Source: Pseudomonas silvicola (GTDB taxonomy: Bacteria; Pseudomonadota; Gammaproteobacteria; Pseudomonadales; Pseudomonadaceae). Taken from it: DNA of 64,000 nucleotides. The stretch covers positions 4,504,001-4,568,000 of the forward strand of contig NZ_CP093280.1 of assembly GCF_026651855.1 (NCBI RefSeq), read 5' to 3'. Made by a program: the position numbers and the translations under genes. Under the pieces are notes generated by a model. The model was not told the origin of the DNA. It made no database searches and saw nothing but the letters and a program-made list of their open reading frames with translations. Numbering within the stretch: the stretch's first letter is position 1; every line of letters begins with the position of its first letter. Below are positions 53,366 to 63,321 of the stretch, in pieces.

Positions 53366-54257
53366 GGGCAGTCCTTGTGGGGGCGGTGGTGGGGGTGCCG
53401 GGAGTGTCCAGGCCCAGGTAGTCACGGATCAGCGCGCGGTTGCGCCCAAGCTTTAGCACGTCATCGCAGGCCGTGGTGCAGAAGTCCTCGATGGACACCC
53501 AATCACTGAAGCCGCTGTCGCGCAGGGTGGTCAACATCTGCCGCAGGGGCAGCACGCCCTGGTCCGGCGGGCACCATTCCCAGGCCCAGCCCTGGCCAGG
53601 AGCCAGAGCCTTGTAGGCGACATTCTTGACCTGGACGTGGGTCAGGTGGGCGCCCATCAGCTCCAGCGAGAGCTTGACGTTCTCCCGGCCTTCGATGGCC
53701 AGGTTGCCCATGTCGTAGATGATGCCCAACTGCTGCGCCGGGTAGTGCTCGGCAATGCGCATGGCCAGCGAGGGGCTGGAGCAGATGGTGCGTTGGTGCA
53801 CCTCCAGGGCCAGTTGCACGCCGCTTGCCTGGGCCCGTGGCACAATCTGGTCGAGAAAGCGGCGCATGCGGGCGCAGGCCTGGGCATAGCTTTCCTGCTC
53901 GGGATCCGGGGCCCATAGCCGCAGGCGAGCCTGGCCAGCCAGTGCCGCGAGGTCGATCAGGCGCACCGCCTGCTGAACATCGCCGACAGCCAGGTAAGGG
54001 CTGAGGGCGAAGATTGTCAGGTCGGCCGCTTCGCACAGCCGCTGGATGCGTTGAATCGATGCCTCGTCGGGCGCGACGGTGCAGCGGTTGTTGTCCCGTG
54101 CATGCCAGGGCGCCGATGCGCTGATGCCGTGGGTGTCGGCCACGCGCCACTCCACGCCCTGGTAACCCTGCGTGGCCAGTTCATCGATCAGTCTTTCCGG
54201 GGAGAGGCTGGGCAGCGAGGCGCTTGAAACGCCGAGCCGCCTGTCCAGAGTCCTCAT
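53346..54257 (-). CDS. TIM-barrel sugar phosphate isomerase/epimerase-like protein
   Basis: A 303-residue protein of the xylose-isomerase-like TIM-barrel superfamily (LIDELATQGYQGVEWR; LALEVHQRTICSSPS; IIYDMGNLAIEG; HVQVKN; WVSIEDF). The Glu, Asp, His and Glu residues at the strand ends would bind a divalent metal. Members include epimerases, isomerases and 3-dehydroshikimate dehydratases. With a ShiA-type transporter nearby, a hydroaromatic or sugar-acid substrate is possible but unproven. It is the first gene of the minus-strand cluster, divergent from the LysR gene. Confidence 0.82.
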   Translation of the reverse strand: MRTLDRRLGVSSASLPSLSPERLIDELATQGYQGVEWRVADTHGISASAPWHARDNNRCTVAPDEASIQRIQRLCEAADLTIFALSPYLAVGDVQQAVRLIDLAALAGQARLRLWAPDPEQESYAQACARMRRFLDQIVPRAQASGVQLALEVHQRTICSSPSLAMRIAEHYPAQQLGIIYDMGNLAIEGRENVKLSLELMGAHLTHVQVKNVAYKALAPGQGWAWEWCPPDQGVLPLRQMLTTLRDSGFSDWVSIEDFCTTACDDVLKLGRNRALIRDYLGLDTPGTPTTAPTRTAHDHCTH

Positions 54258-54315
54258 GAGGTTGTCCTCGGTTTTTGTTGTAGGGCAAACGTGGGTCCAT
54301 GCTAGGTCAAACGCG

Positions 54316-54369
54316 AGGTTGATTAAATTGATATAAAATCCGCTGTTGGTTAACCTCCAGGTTGATTAA
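54316..54369. promoter_or_regulatory. intergenic operator region of the LysR/isomerase divergent pair
   Basis: AGGTTGATTAA occurs twice as a direct repeat (54316-54326 and 54359-54369, 43 bases apart). The palindrome GGTTAACC lies between them at 54348-54355. This is the expected place for LysR-type binding sites. Assignment is by position only. Confidence 0.5.
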
Positions 54370-54385
54370 GTAGCGGAGGCTTATC

Positions 54386-55284
54386 GTGAACCTGATCAAT
54401 CTTCGCCACCTGCGCGTGTTCGCGGCGGTGGTCAGCTCGGGCAGCCTGGTAACGGCGGCCAAGCTGATGCACATCACCCTGTCCGCCGTCTCCAAAAGCC
54501 TCAAGGAGCTTGAACAGGACGTTGGCGTGCAACTGCTGATACGCGGCCGCAAGGGCGTGCAGTTGACCCGGGCCGGCGAGGCCTTTCACACGCACGCTGC
54601 CCAGGCCCTGAGCAGTTTCAGCCAGGCGCTGGCGCTGCCCCAGGCCGCCCCGCAAATGCCCCAGGTGGTACGCGTGGGCGCGCTGCCCACGGCGGCGGGC
54701 TACATGCTGGCGCCCGTGGTGGCGCAGATGCGCGAGCAGGCGCCCCACGTGCAGGTGCAGGTGCTGTCGGGTGTCTATGAGTTTCTGGTGGGCAAGCTGC
54801 GTACCGGCGCCATTGACCTGATCGTGGGGCGGCTGATCGGCCGGGACTGCTGGGTGTGGCGTTTGAGGCGCTGTACGAGGAAGACCTGCTGATGGTGGTG
54901 CGCAGCGGCCATCCCTTGGCGGATCGCGAGCACCTGCGGCTGGAGGACTTGCGCCCCTACGTGTTGATCGCTTCGCCCCAGGGCTCGTTGGTGCGCATCA
55001 GCGTCGAGAATTTTCTGTTGTCGGAGCACGCCACCGAGCGCTTCGATATGCTCGAATCATTGAGCGAGACGTTCTCGCGGGTCTATGTGCAGGATCATGA
55101 CGCGGTCTGGTGCGTACAGCGCGGCGTGGTCGACCTGGACCTGCGCCTGGGCATCGTCCGCGCGTTGCCGTTCAGCAGCCCGTTGCTGCGCGCACCGGTA
55201 GGGCTGACGACCCCCACTGATCGGCCGTTGTCGGAGGCGGCAATGAGCTTCAGCACCTTCTTACGGTCTTGGCGGGGTCGATAG
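54386..55284 (+). pseudogene. LysR-type transcriptional regulator, frameshifted
   Basis: The N-terminal helix-turn-helix is intact (LRHLRVFAAVVSSGSLVTAAKL; SAVSKSLKELEQDVGVQLL) from a GTG start preceded by GGAGG. After IDLIVGRLIGRD the frame is lost near 54845-54856. The effector-binding domain continues in another frame from VAFEALYEEDLLMVVRSGHP to the end at 55284. The total length (about 300 codons) is normal, so one indel is enough to explain it. It is divergent from the isomerase/SDR/MFS genes it probably controlled. Confidence 0.85.
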
Positions 55285-55394
55285 TCAGCCCTATACGCCA
55301 GGTAGCGGGCTGGGCAGTCGTCAAACGTGCACGCCTGCCCAGTCACCTCAGGCGCAACCGAGGCTAACGTGATAGTCCGTATTACCTCGAGTAT

Positions 55395-55736
55395 TCAGGC
55401 GGTAGAAGAATCTGCATCGTGCAGCATTGCTCCCAATTCGGCAGCCAGGGTGGCAGCTTCTTGCCGATACTCTGCGTTCCAGATGGGCGACCAATCACCT
55501 GGCTTGCCTTGGTCTTCCCATTTCGCCAGCGCCAACCCGTTGATGATCTCCAGCTCGAACCAAAGCCGCTGCCAGGCGGCGGCGTCCTGGACCAAACCGG
55601 TGTCTTGCCATAGAAATTCTGTTTGCGCGACAAAAGCCGCCCATGTGAATAGATCCTCTGAAGCTCGTTCGCTGAGCGTCAGCCAGTACGTTCTGACACT
55701 CATTGGGCCATTCCTTGTGGTCGTGTTGTCAGGCAT
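55395..55736 (-). CDS. hypothetical soluble protein downstream of a lipoprotein gene
   Basis: A 113-residue acidic protein rich in Trp (LTLSERASEDLFTWAAFV; RLWFELEIINGLALAKWE). It has no signal or membrane segment. AAGGA eight bases before the ATG at 55736 favours this start. ATGs at 55742 and 55769 are also in frame, and the latter would overlap the lipoprotein gene. Family not recognised. A lipoprotein plus small-soluble-protein pair can be an effector-immunity set, but nothing here shows it. Confidence 0.6.
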   Translation of the reverse strand: MPDNTTTRNGPMSVRTYWLTLSERASEDLFTWAAFVAQTEFLWQDTGLVQDAAAWQRLWFELEIINGLALAKWEDQGKPGDWSPIWNAEYRQEAATLAAELGAMLHDADSSTA

Positions 55737-55758
55737 GAGCATGTCCTTGTTGATTGCG

Positions 55759-56361
55759 TCATAAAACATCCATGCCGGGATAGAGGTCCGCAGGGGGATG
55801 ATAATCGGGATCCTTGAAGCGGCTATTGTTGTAATGGGTTTTGGCCGTCGGCCCTTCGCCCTTGTAGGTCACCTGCGAGTTTGGCGTGAGATGCCAGCCA
55901 TCGCCGTCCTTGTCGCGCTCGATCAGCGACGGGTACAACGTACAGGTGCCTGCTGAACCTGATGTAAGCCTGAACTGGTACAGGCGCCCAGCTTGGGGCC
56001 TAAACGTCGTTGTGACGTAGCAGGACTGCGTGCGCGCGCCCTCCCAGAACATACTCACATGCGTTTCGATGCCGGGCCTGATCCGAGTTTCGTAATAGTC
56101 CGAAGTCAGATTTTGCCCCGCTTTGGGCATACCTTCATCCTGGGTATGGATGAACGGAAGCGGCCCATTGCGAATTGCGCCGCCCGAACGTACACCGTTT
56201 TCGTACTGGTACAGATCGGCGTGCTGAGTGAAGTTGACGATGCGTATCCAGGCGGGGTTGGGCTCATTGTCAGGGGCCATAAAGTAATCGGTGTGGGGGA
56301 TATACTGGCAGCCTGTAAACAGCGGCAGGGTCAGCAGGCAGAGCGCAGTGCGTCTTGACAT
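55759..56361 (-). CDS. lipoprotein of unknown function
   Basis: A 200-residue lipoprotein with lipobox LFTGC (Cys18). The mature part is beta-rich with WIRIVNFTQHADLYQYENG and a C-x-n-C pair (SCYVTT; GTCTLYP) likely to form a disulfide. I do not recognise a family. It is followed directly by the small Trp-rich protein gene. Confidence 0.65.
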   Translation of the reverse strand: MSRRTALCLLTLPLFTGCQYIPHTDYFMAPDNEPNPAWIRIVNFTQHADLYQYENGVRSGGAIRNGPLPFIHTQDEGMPKAGQNLTSDYYETRIRPGIETHVSMFWEGARTQSCYVTTTFRPQAGRLYQFRLTSGSAGTCTLYPSLIERDKDGDGWHLTPNSQVTYKGEGPTAKTHYNNSRFKDPDYHPPADLYPGMDVL

Positions 56362-56750
56362 GAAGCCTGTCCTTTTGCGGAGTCAGGGTAGAGACCGCAA
56401 GAAAGGAGATGCATTGCGTAACAGGTGCAAAATTTCGTTGGGGCTGTTAGCGATGCGGGCGTAGTGGTCTAGCGCTATGACGAAACAAGAAAGTCGTTGG
56501 GGGCAGCGTTAAGAGAGCCCCGGCCTTGTGTGGTGGGACGGCAGACAGCCCTTACGTAACGTCGGTCAGAGAATTTCTCTGTGCGCCGCAGCGCTCCAAG
56601 ATAAAGGGAGCGAGCGACTAAGCGTAAATCCGACGAGGCCTAACTCAAGCGCTCAAGATCGGGGCACGCCAGCAAGCGCGTCGATTTCCTTGAGCACTGA
56701 GCGAGACGGCTTTGCGAATCCGCTATGCCTGTGCGCCGGGTAACACCATA
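56362..56750. other. non-coding gap
   Basis: About 390 bases between a lipoprotein gene start and the end of the HD-domain remnant. A 71-codon plus-strand frame (56528-56743) shows no coding character. No terminator or palindrome stood out. Confidence 0.35.
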
Positions 56751-57287
56751 TTAGAGGTCAAGCCTATATTCCTGCCCGATGACCTGCGGGTCAAACGGCC
56801 TCCGGCCAAAAACCCTGCGCACCATGGGCTCGAAATGATCCAAGGCGGGGATAGGGTAGTCAGGATCAAATGATGCCTGATCCCAGCGCTCGCAGAAGTC
56901 TACGCAGCCTTGATAAAACGGGTGGTCCTTGTAACGATCGCGTTCATGGCGGTCGCCGCCGTAGTAATGGATGTGGTAGAAGTTCTGGAACAAGCCGTGG
57001 TGGTGCAGAATCCAGGTCACTTCGCTGCGCACGTACGGGCGGATGATGGCGGCGGCGAATTGCGAGTGGTTGTAGGGTGCCAGGCTGTCGCCTAGGTCGT
57101 GCATCAGCGCCCCGACGATCATGTCCTCGTCGGCACCGTCGGCTTCGGTGCGCGCTGCGGTCTGTAGGACATATTCCAGGCGATTGAGCTTGTAACCGCT
57201 CAGCGTGCCGGCGGACTCTTCCAGCGCCTGCAGGATGCGCTTGGGCAGGTTGCGGTTGTAATCCTCCTCCAGGCGCTCAAGGAAGCA
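56751..57287 (-). pseudogene. HD-domain phosphohydrolase-like gene, 5' truncated
   Basis: The frame contains the HD metal-binding signature in GALMHDLGD and a later HHHGLF, typical of small HD-domain hydrolases. In-frame codons that look genuine (FLERLEEDYNRNLP, SGYKLNRLEYVLQ) extend upstream of the first ATG to a TAA at 57288-57290, with no start codon available. The N-terminus has thus been lost, probably by deletion or insertion nearby. A shorter product from the internal ATG at 57122 would lack the first helices. Confidence 0.65.
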
Positions 57288-57890
57288 TTAGGTGGTGCCT
57301 GGGCAGGGATGGCGAAATGACACAACAGCTCCAAAATGATTTTCACGCGCGTTTCTTAGGCCTTTGCAGTGGAATGCACTGAAAATTTGAATGTTGGCTT
57401 AGAAAATACAGCCACCAGGCGAGTTAACAGTGTCAACGTCTGGACCAGGTCCGGGTCGTCAAACAGCGTCGCGCGCGTGTTCAAGCTGCAAGCGCGCCGA
57501 ATAACATGTCGTGCGGGAAGCACGAACGGCACCTTCTTTCGATGGCGGAGCGTTTGACGATGGGCCGTTCGGGGCGCTGTTCGTCATCACTCACCTACGG
57601 CAAAACAGGGATGCGGGGTGCTTCTGAACCCGTTGCACATGGTGGGTTCGACATCCACCGCATCCTCTGCTTCCATGCCGAACTGGGTAGGGGCCTAGGC
57701 CGAACACTCCACCCATTTACGATCGGTGAACGTCGCAATGCCGACGAAACATAGCGACCGTCAAAATTTCACCTTGTCTACGGAAGGGGCGCATGCCTAG
57801 CCCGGGCATAGATCAGTGGCAGATCCTAGAAATTTGGTCTATCTATAAAAAGTAATACCCGGTTAGTGCGTGTAAAGCAAGGAAAGCTAT
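57288..57890. other. AT-richer gap with no supported gene
   Basis: About 600 bases between the HD-domain remnant and the interrupted zinc-ribbon ORF. The short open frames here lack start signals and recognisable products. It may be an old junction left by insertion and deletion. Confidence 0.35.
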
Positions 57891-57987
57891 ATGAATTGTG
57901 CGATTTGTGCTGAGCCAGCAGAGCGGTTTCAAAGTGATGATAGTTGGGTGGAGCGTGTGTGTCCGAGGTGCGGTCACTATGTAGTGG

Positions 57988-59150
<1,163 letters not shown>

Positions 59151-59236
59151 CAGACACCTCTCTGTGGCGAGCATTCTCGCCTAAATGGGTGTCCGGTTTC
59201 ATTAGACCACTACATGTGAATATAGTCCGAGGTAAG

Positions 59237-59269
59237 AAAAAAACCGCCCAACGGGGAGGCACTGGGCGG
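59237..59269 (-). terminator. intrinsic-terminator-like hairpin
   Basis: On the minus strand CCGCCCA, a 12-base loop and TGGGCGG are followed by seven T. It lies just outside the IS3 element. No gene is seen directly upstream on the minus strand, so its client may be lost. Confidence 0.55.
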
Positions 59270-59278
59270 GTCAGTTAG

Positions 59279-59913
59279 CGCGTCATCGGTGAGGCCAGCC
59301 ACACATTTAGCGCTCCTGATGAGCGTAGCGCAAAAATAAAATATCGGGGCCGTAATTTACGAGGACTGGTCGCCAATCCTACTGCCGTCTGAGGACGCAA
59401 GGCGAGATGGCCTACTACCGGCCTTTGATTAGCCAAAGCGCGCCTACGCGTTGGTTGCTCGCAGCAGCGGCCGCCTCGCCTCACCGTTTCGCAACTTACA
59501 GACGGAATTTATGCGTAAGTTAATAGGGATTGTTTGCGGAAATTAATACTCTCCAACTTCCAAACGAAGCGTGTTGTTAACAGGGTAGAATAACTTGGCG
59601 GGACACGAGGTTTGAAAGCACTTCTTGGGAAAGTACGCATGTGCTTTAGATGCTGGGTGGATGCCGACAAGACCAACCGAAGCCGATCGTTGATGATTTA
59701 TCAGTTTTGCGATCGCACGGCGTAATTACGATTTTTAGCACCAAGAGAAAACCTTTGCGCTATTTCATTATGCCGCTACTTTCAGGTGTCTGGAACTTTT
59801 GCGCTTTTCGTGTCTTTGTTACGCTACTTCAAGCGCACTATGGAATAGCCGTATGGGGCTTTGTTGTAAAGGCAAGATGTCGTGAGCTGATGAAGTAGAA
59901 ACATTGCCTATCG
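59279..59913. other. gap with no supported gene
   Basis: About 630 bases, lower in GC than the surroundings. Short frames (for example 59650-59898 on the plus strand) have no convincing start signal or homology that I can see. Together with the broken SDR gene it reads as a decayed stretch. Confidence 0.35.
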
Positions 59914-60428
59914 TTACTCTAGTCGAGCAGAAGAACATAACGAAAAGACTGCCCATGATGCGACGTTGTACACCGCCTCCTCATAGTACGGTTGTGCGGC
60001 GTTCTCCGAAGTGATGCACACAAATCTTCCCCATCCGCGCGGGCGCATGCGTGGAATAGTGGCGCGGGCGACGCGCACCGAGGAGAAAAAGTCGGTCTGC
60101 CAGGCTTCCTCGTAATCAGCATCGCTGAACTCCAGTGGATCGCCCTTGGCGCCGGTGACGCCTGCGGTATGCACGACGATATCAATCTTGCCAAAACGCT
60201 CTTCCCCCAGGGCCACCACGCGCTCGATGGCCCGCTGGTCGGTGATATCGGCAGGTACCACGAGTTTTCTCCTGGTAAGTCGGCGGAGAGCAACTGTACT
60301 GCCTGCTTGTCGCGATCGGTGAGTACCAGCAGCGCACCTTCCTCGCTCAGCAGTCGGGAAGTGGCTCGGCCAATGCCACCGCCGGCGTCTGTGACCAGCG
60401 CGACGCGCCCCTTGATTCCAAGATCCAT
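59914..60428 (-). pseudogene. SDR oxidoreductase gene, frameshifted and 3' truncated
   Basis: The start is good (GAGAGG then ATG; LGIKGRVALVTDAGGGIGRATS, the Rossmann cofactor motif). The frame is lost near 60255 and resumes in another frame (VPADITDQRAIERVVALGEERFGKIDIVVHTAG ... RFVCITSENAAQPYYEEAVYNVAS). It stops at 59914, before the second half of the fold. The catalytic Tyr-x-x-x-Lys is missing (YNVAS). It lies next to an intact SDR gene but is not a copy of it. Confidence 0.75.
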
Positions 60429-60491
60429 AGTCACCTCTCTGTTGTCTCGAAAGACGGCAGCGCGTCGCGGCGCAACGCCTGCCGCGTCAGG

Positions 60492-61391
60492 TTACGGCAG
60501 TGGATTGCCGCCTGTGACGCCAAACACCTCGCCGGTGATGTAGCTGGACTCCTGACTCGCCAGCAGCACATAGAGGGGTGCGCACTCAGCAGGTTGGCCA
60601 GGTCGCCCCATCGGTGTTTCCGTGCCGAACTCGCGGATTTTTTCCTGAGGTTGGCCGCCGGAGGGTTGCAGGGGCGTCCAGAACGGCCCAGGGGCTACGG
60701 CGTTTACACGAATGCCTTTGCTGATGACTTGTTTGGCCAAGGCTTTGGTGAAGGCCACGATGGACGATTTGGTAGGTGCGTAGTCCAGCAACGTTTCCGA
60801 AGGCTGGTAGGCTTGGATCGACGCGGTGTTGATAATGGTGGCGCCGGCAGGCAAGTGAGGCAATGCCGCCTTGCACAGCCAGAACAATGCGTAGACGTTG
60901 GTCTTGAAGGTGGCGTCGAACTGCTCGGTGGTGAGTTCGGCGATGTCTTTTTGGGCGGTTTGCTTGCCAGCGACATTCACCAGGATATCAAGCCCGCCCA
61001 AGGCCTGGACTGCCTGGCTGATGAGCGTGGTGCAAAAAGCCTCATCCTTGAGGTCGCCGGGCAGCGTTACCGCCTTGCGCCCCTCCGCCTGGATCAGCTC
61101 CACCACCTCGTGTGCATCGGCCTGCTCTTCGGGCAGGTAGCTGAGCACGATGTCGGCGCCCTCACGCGCGAAGGCAATGGCTGTGGCGCGCCCGATGCCC
61201 GAGTCGGCGCCGGTAATCAACGCCTTGCGACCGGCCAGGCGACTGAACCCCTTGTAGCTGGTTTCACCGTGATCGGCCTTGGGCTGCAGAGCGTACACAC
61301 TGCCCGGTGCCGGTTGGGGTTGTTCTGGAAACGGCGGTGCCGGGTACTGGGTCAGTGGATTCTGCATGCGGTACTGGTTTTCAGTGGTCAC
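60492..61391 (-). CDS. SDR family oxidoreductase, extended N-terminus (YhdF/YdaD-like)
   Basis: A 299-residue short-chain dehydrogenase of the stress-associated group with a 45-residue Pro/Gln-rich N-terminal extension ([17 protein letters not shown]). The cofactor motif is TGADSGIG, followed by NVAGKQ, and the catalytic residues are in NTASIQAY and YAPTKSS. The GTG start at 61391 is preceded by GAGGG. An upstream ATG in frame (61448) has no clear ribosome site. It is probably a general oxidoreductase induced under stress. Confidence 0.88.
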   Translation of the reverse strand: MTTENQYRMQNPLTQYPAPPFPEQPQPAPGSVYALQPKADHGETSYKGFSRLAGRKALITGADSGIGRATAIAFAREGADIVLSYLPEEQADAHEVVELIQAEGRKAVTLPGDLKDEAFCTTLISQAVQALGGLDILVNVAGKQTAQKDIAELTTEQFDATFKTNVYALFWLCKAALPHLPAGATIINTASIQAYQPSETLLDYAPTKSSIVAFTKALAKQVISKGIRVNAVAPGPFWTPLQPSGGQPQEKIREFGTETPMGRPGQPAECAPLYVLLASQESSYITGEVFGVTGGNPLP

Positions 61392-61594
61392 GGAGTTTCC
61401 CTCAAGTGGATGGTCAACGCTGCTAGCCTGTGCCAGTGGGCGTGTCATGAGGGTGGAGAGCGCGGGAGAGGTGATCGTTCATTTTTTCTGGCCGGCAATG
61501 CTGGGGCCACAGGAGGTATGCGGGCGGAAGGTTCGCTGAACGACCACCTTATGCCTCTGTCGGATTAACGTCGAACTGCGGCAGGAAAATGATC

Positions 61595-63184
61595 ATGCTT
61601 GGACGCAAACTGATGGAGTCGTCGCAAAGTCTGCTCGGCGACAACGCGCTGCCACGCGGCCCTAGCAACTCGAAGGTCTTCCGTTTGACCATGGCGTTCA
61701 TGGCGCTGGTGGTCGTGACCTTCATCGGTGTCGAGGGCTGGCGCGCGGAGCGTGACTATCACCGTGCGTATGCCGTGGCGCAGGACTCGGTCAGCAACCT
61801 TGCGCGCGCCACCGCGCAGCATGCCGAAGACGCTGTTCGCGAAGTCGATGTGGTGACGGCGGGACTGCGTGAGCGTTTGGAGGGCGATGGACTGAATACC
61901 ATCGATACGCCACGTATCCAAGGCCTGCTAAAGGAGCAAACGCTGCTGATGCCCCAGCTGCAAGGGTTGTTCATCTACGGCCCGTCCGGCAATTGGATCG
62001 CCACCAGCCAGTACATTACCCCCGAAACCGCCAACAACGCCGATCGTGATTACTTCAATTACCATCGCACCCACGCCAGCCGCGATATTTTGATTGGCAA
62101 GCTGGTGAAAAGCCGGACCTCTCGCGAGCTGGTCATACCAGTATCTCGTCGCCTGGATAACCCCGATGGCTCGTTCGGGGGCGTACTGCTGGGTACGCTC
62201 AAACTCAGCTATTTTCTGGATTACTACGGTGATTTCCAGTTGGACGACAAAGGCGCTTTGGTGCTGGCACTGCGCAGTGGCGAGGTGTTGGTGCGCCGTC
62301 CGTTCATGTCCCCGGCGGCAGACCTGAGTCTGGCGGAAAGTGAGATTTTCAAGCGTTACCTGCCCGTCTCTAACAAAGGCGTTGCCGAGGTGATGGCCGT
62401 GATCGACAACACGCCGCGGCTATACGCCTACAGAGCGCTCGCCTCCTACCCGTTGGTGGTGGAGGCGGGTTTGTCGCTGGAGTCCATCGTGGGGCCTTGG
62501 CGCCACGATTTGTTCAAATCAGCCCTAGTGCTGTTGATCCTGCTGGCCGGGTTAAGTGGTTTCGGCGCTATCGTTCTGAATCAGCTACGCGGCCGCATGG
62601 CCTTGGAGAAAGAAATCAGGCTGGCCCATCAGGCGGTTCGCGACATGGCGTTGACCGATAGCCTGACCGGCCTGGGCAATCGAGGCAAGCTGGACTTGAC
62701 GCTGACCCGCGAAGTCGAGCGTGCCAGGCGTGAGCGGACCCCTATCGCCCTGGTGATGTTGGATGTCGATTACTTCAAACGATTCAATGACCGCTATGGT
62801 CATCCTGCCGGAGACGCGTGCCTGCGACAGGTGGCGGCAGCCATCCAGGCGACATTGAAACGACCGGCCGATCTGGCTGCTCGTTTTGGCGGTGAAGAGT
62901 TCACGGTGTTACTGCCTGACACCGACCTGGCAGGCGCCTGCGCCATCGCCGAGCAGATCCTTCAGGCCATCCGCACGTTGGGGATCGAACACCTGGATCA
63001 CCCGCAACAACAGGTCACTGCCAGCGTCGGTGTGTGCTGCCGCAGGCCGGCGCTTGAGTTCGCGAGCCCCACCAGTATGATCGCTGCCGCTGATGCCTGC
63101 CTGTACATGGCCAAGCGTCAGGGCAGGGATCAATGGTGCTGCGAAGTCGGCCATGAGGCACTGACGCCTTCAAAGGTTAGGTGA
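61595..63184 (+). CDS. membrane diguanylate cyclase with periplasmic Cache-type sensor
   Basis: A 529-residue protein with a membrane segment near residues 25-45 and a periplasmic Cache-like region (about 50-290; GLFIYGPSGNWIATS, DRDYFNYHR). A second membrane segment follows (about 305-330), then a C-terminal GGDEF domain. The active-site motif is GGEEF (near residue 433). An inhibitory-site RPAD lies five residues before it, so product inhibition by c-di-GMP is expected. It should make c-di-GMP in response to an external signal. AGGA eight bases before the ATG at 61595 supports this start. Confidence 0.93.
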   Translation: MLGRKLMESSQSLLGDNALPRGPSNSKVFRLTMAFMALVVVTFIGVEGWRAERDYHRAYAVAQDSVSNLARATAQHAEDAVREVDVVTAGLRERLEGDGLNTIDTPRIQGLLKEQTLLMPQLQGLFIYGPSGNWIATSQYITPETANNADRDYFNYHRTHASRDILIGKLVKSRTSRELVIPVSRRLDNPDGSFGGVLLGTLKLSYFLDYYGDFQLDDKGALVLALRSGEVLVRRPFMSPAADLSLAESEIFKRYLPVSNKGVAEVMAVIDNTPRLYAYRALASYPLVVEAGLSLESIVGPWRHDLFKSALVLLILLAGLSGFGAIVLNQLRGRMALEKEIRLAHQAVRDMALTDSLTGLGNRGKLDLTLTREVERARRERTPIALVMLDVDYFKRFNDRYGHPAGDACLRQVAAAIQATLKRPADLAARFGGEEFTVLLPDTDLAGACAIAEQILQAIRTLGIEHLDHPQQQVTASVGVCCRRPALEFASPTSMIAAADACLYMAKRQGRDQWCCEVGHEALTPSKVR

Positions 63185-63321
63185 TCACCTCAGGGAGTCC
63201 GGGGATGTGCTGGGTTGCACCACTCGTCTGCGCTGGAGCTGATTACTTGAACGATGGTGAGGTGTGCCGGGACTGATACTGCATGGTCAGCGAACTCGCC
63301 AGCCAAGCACCGGAGATCACC

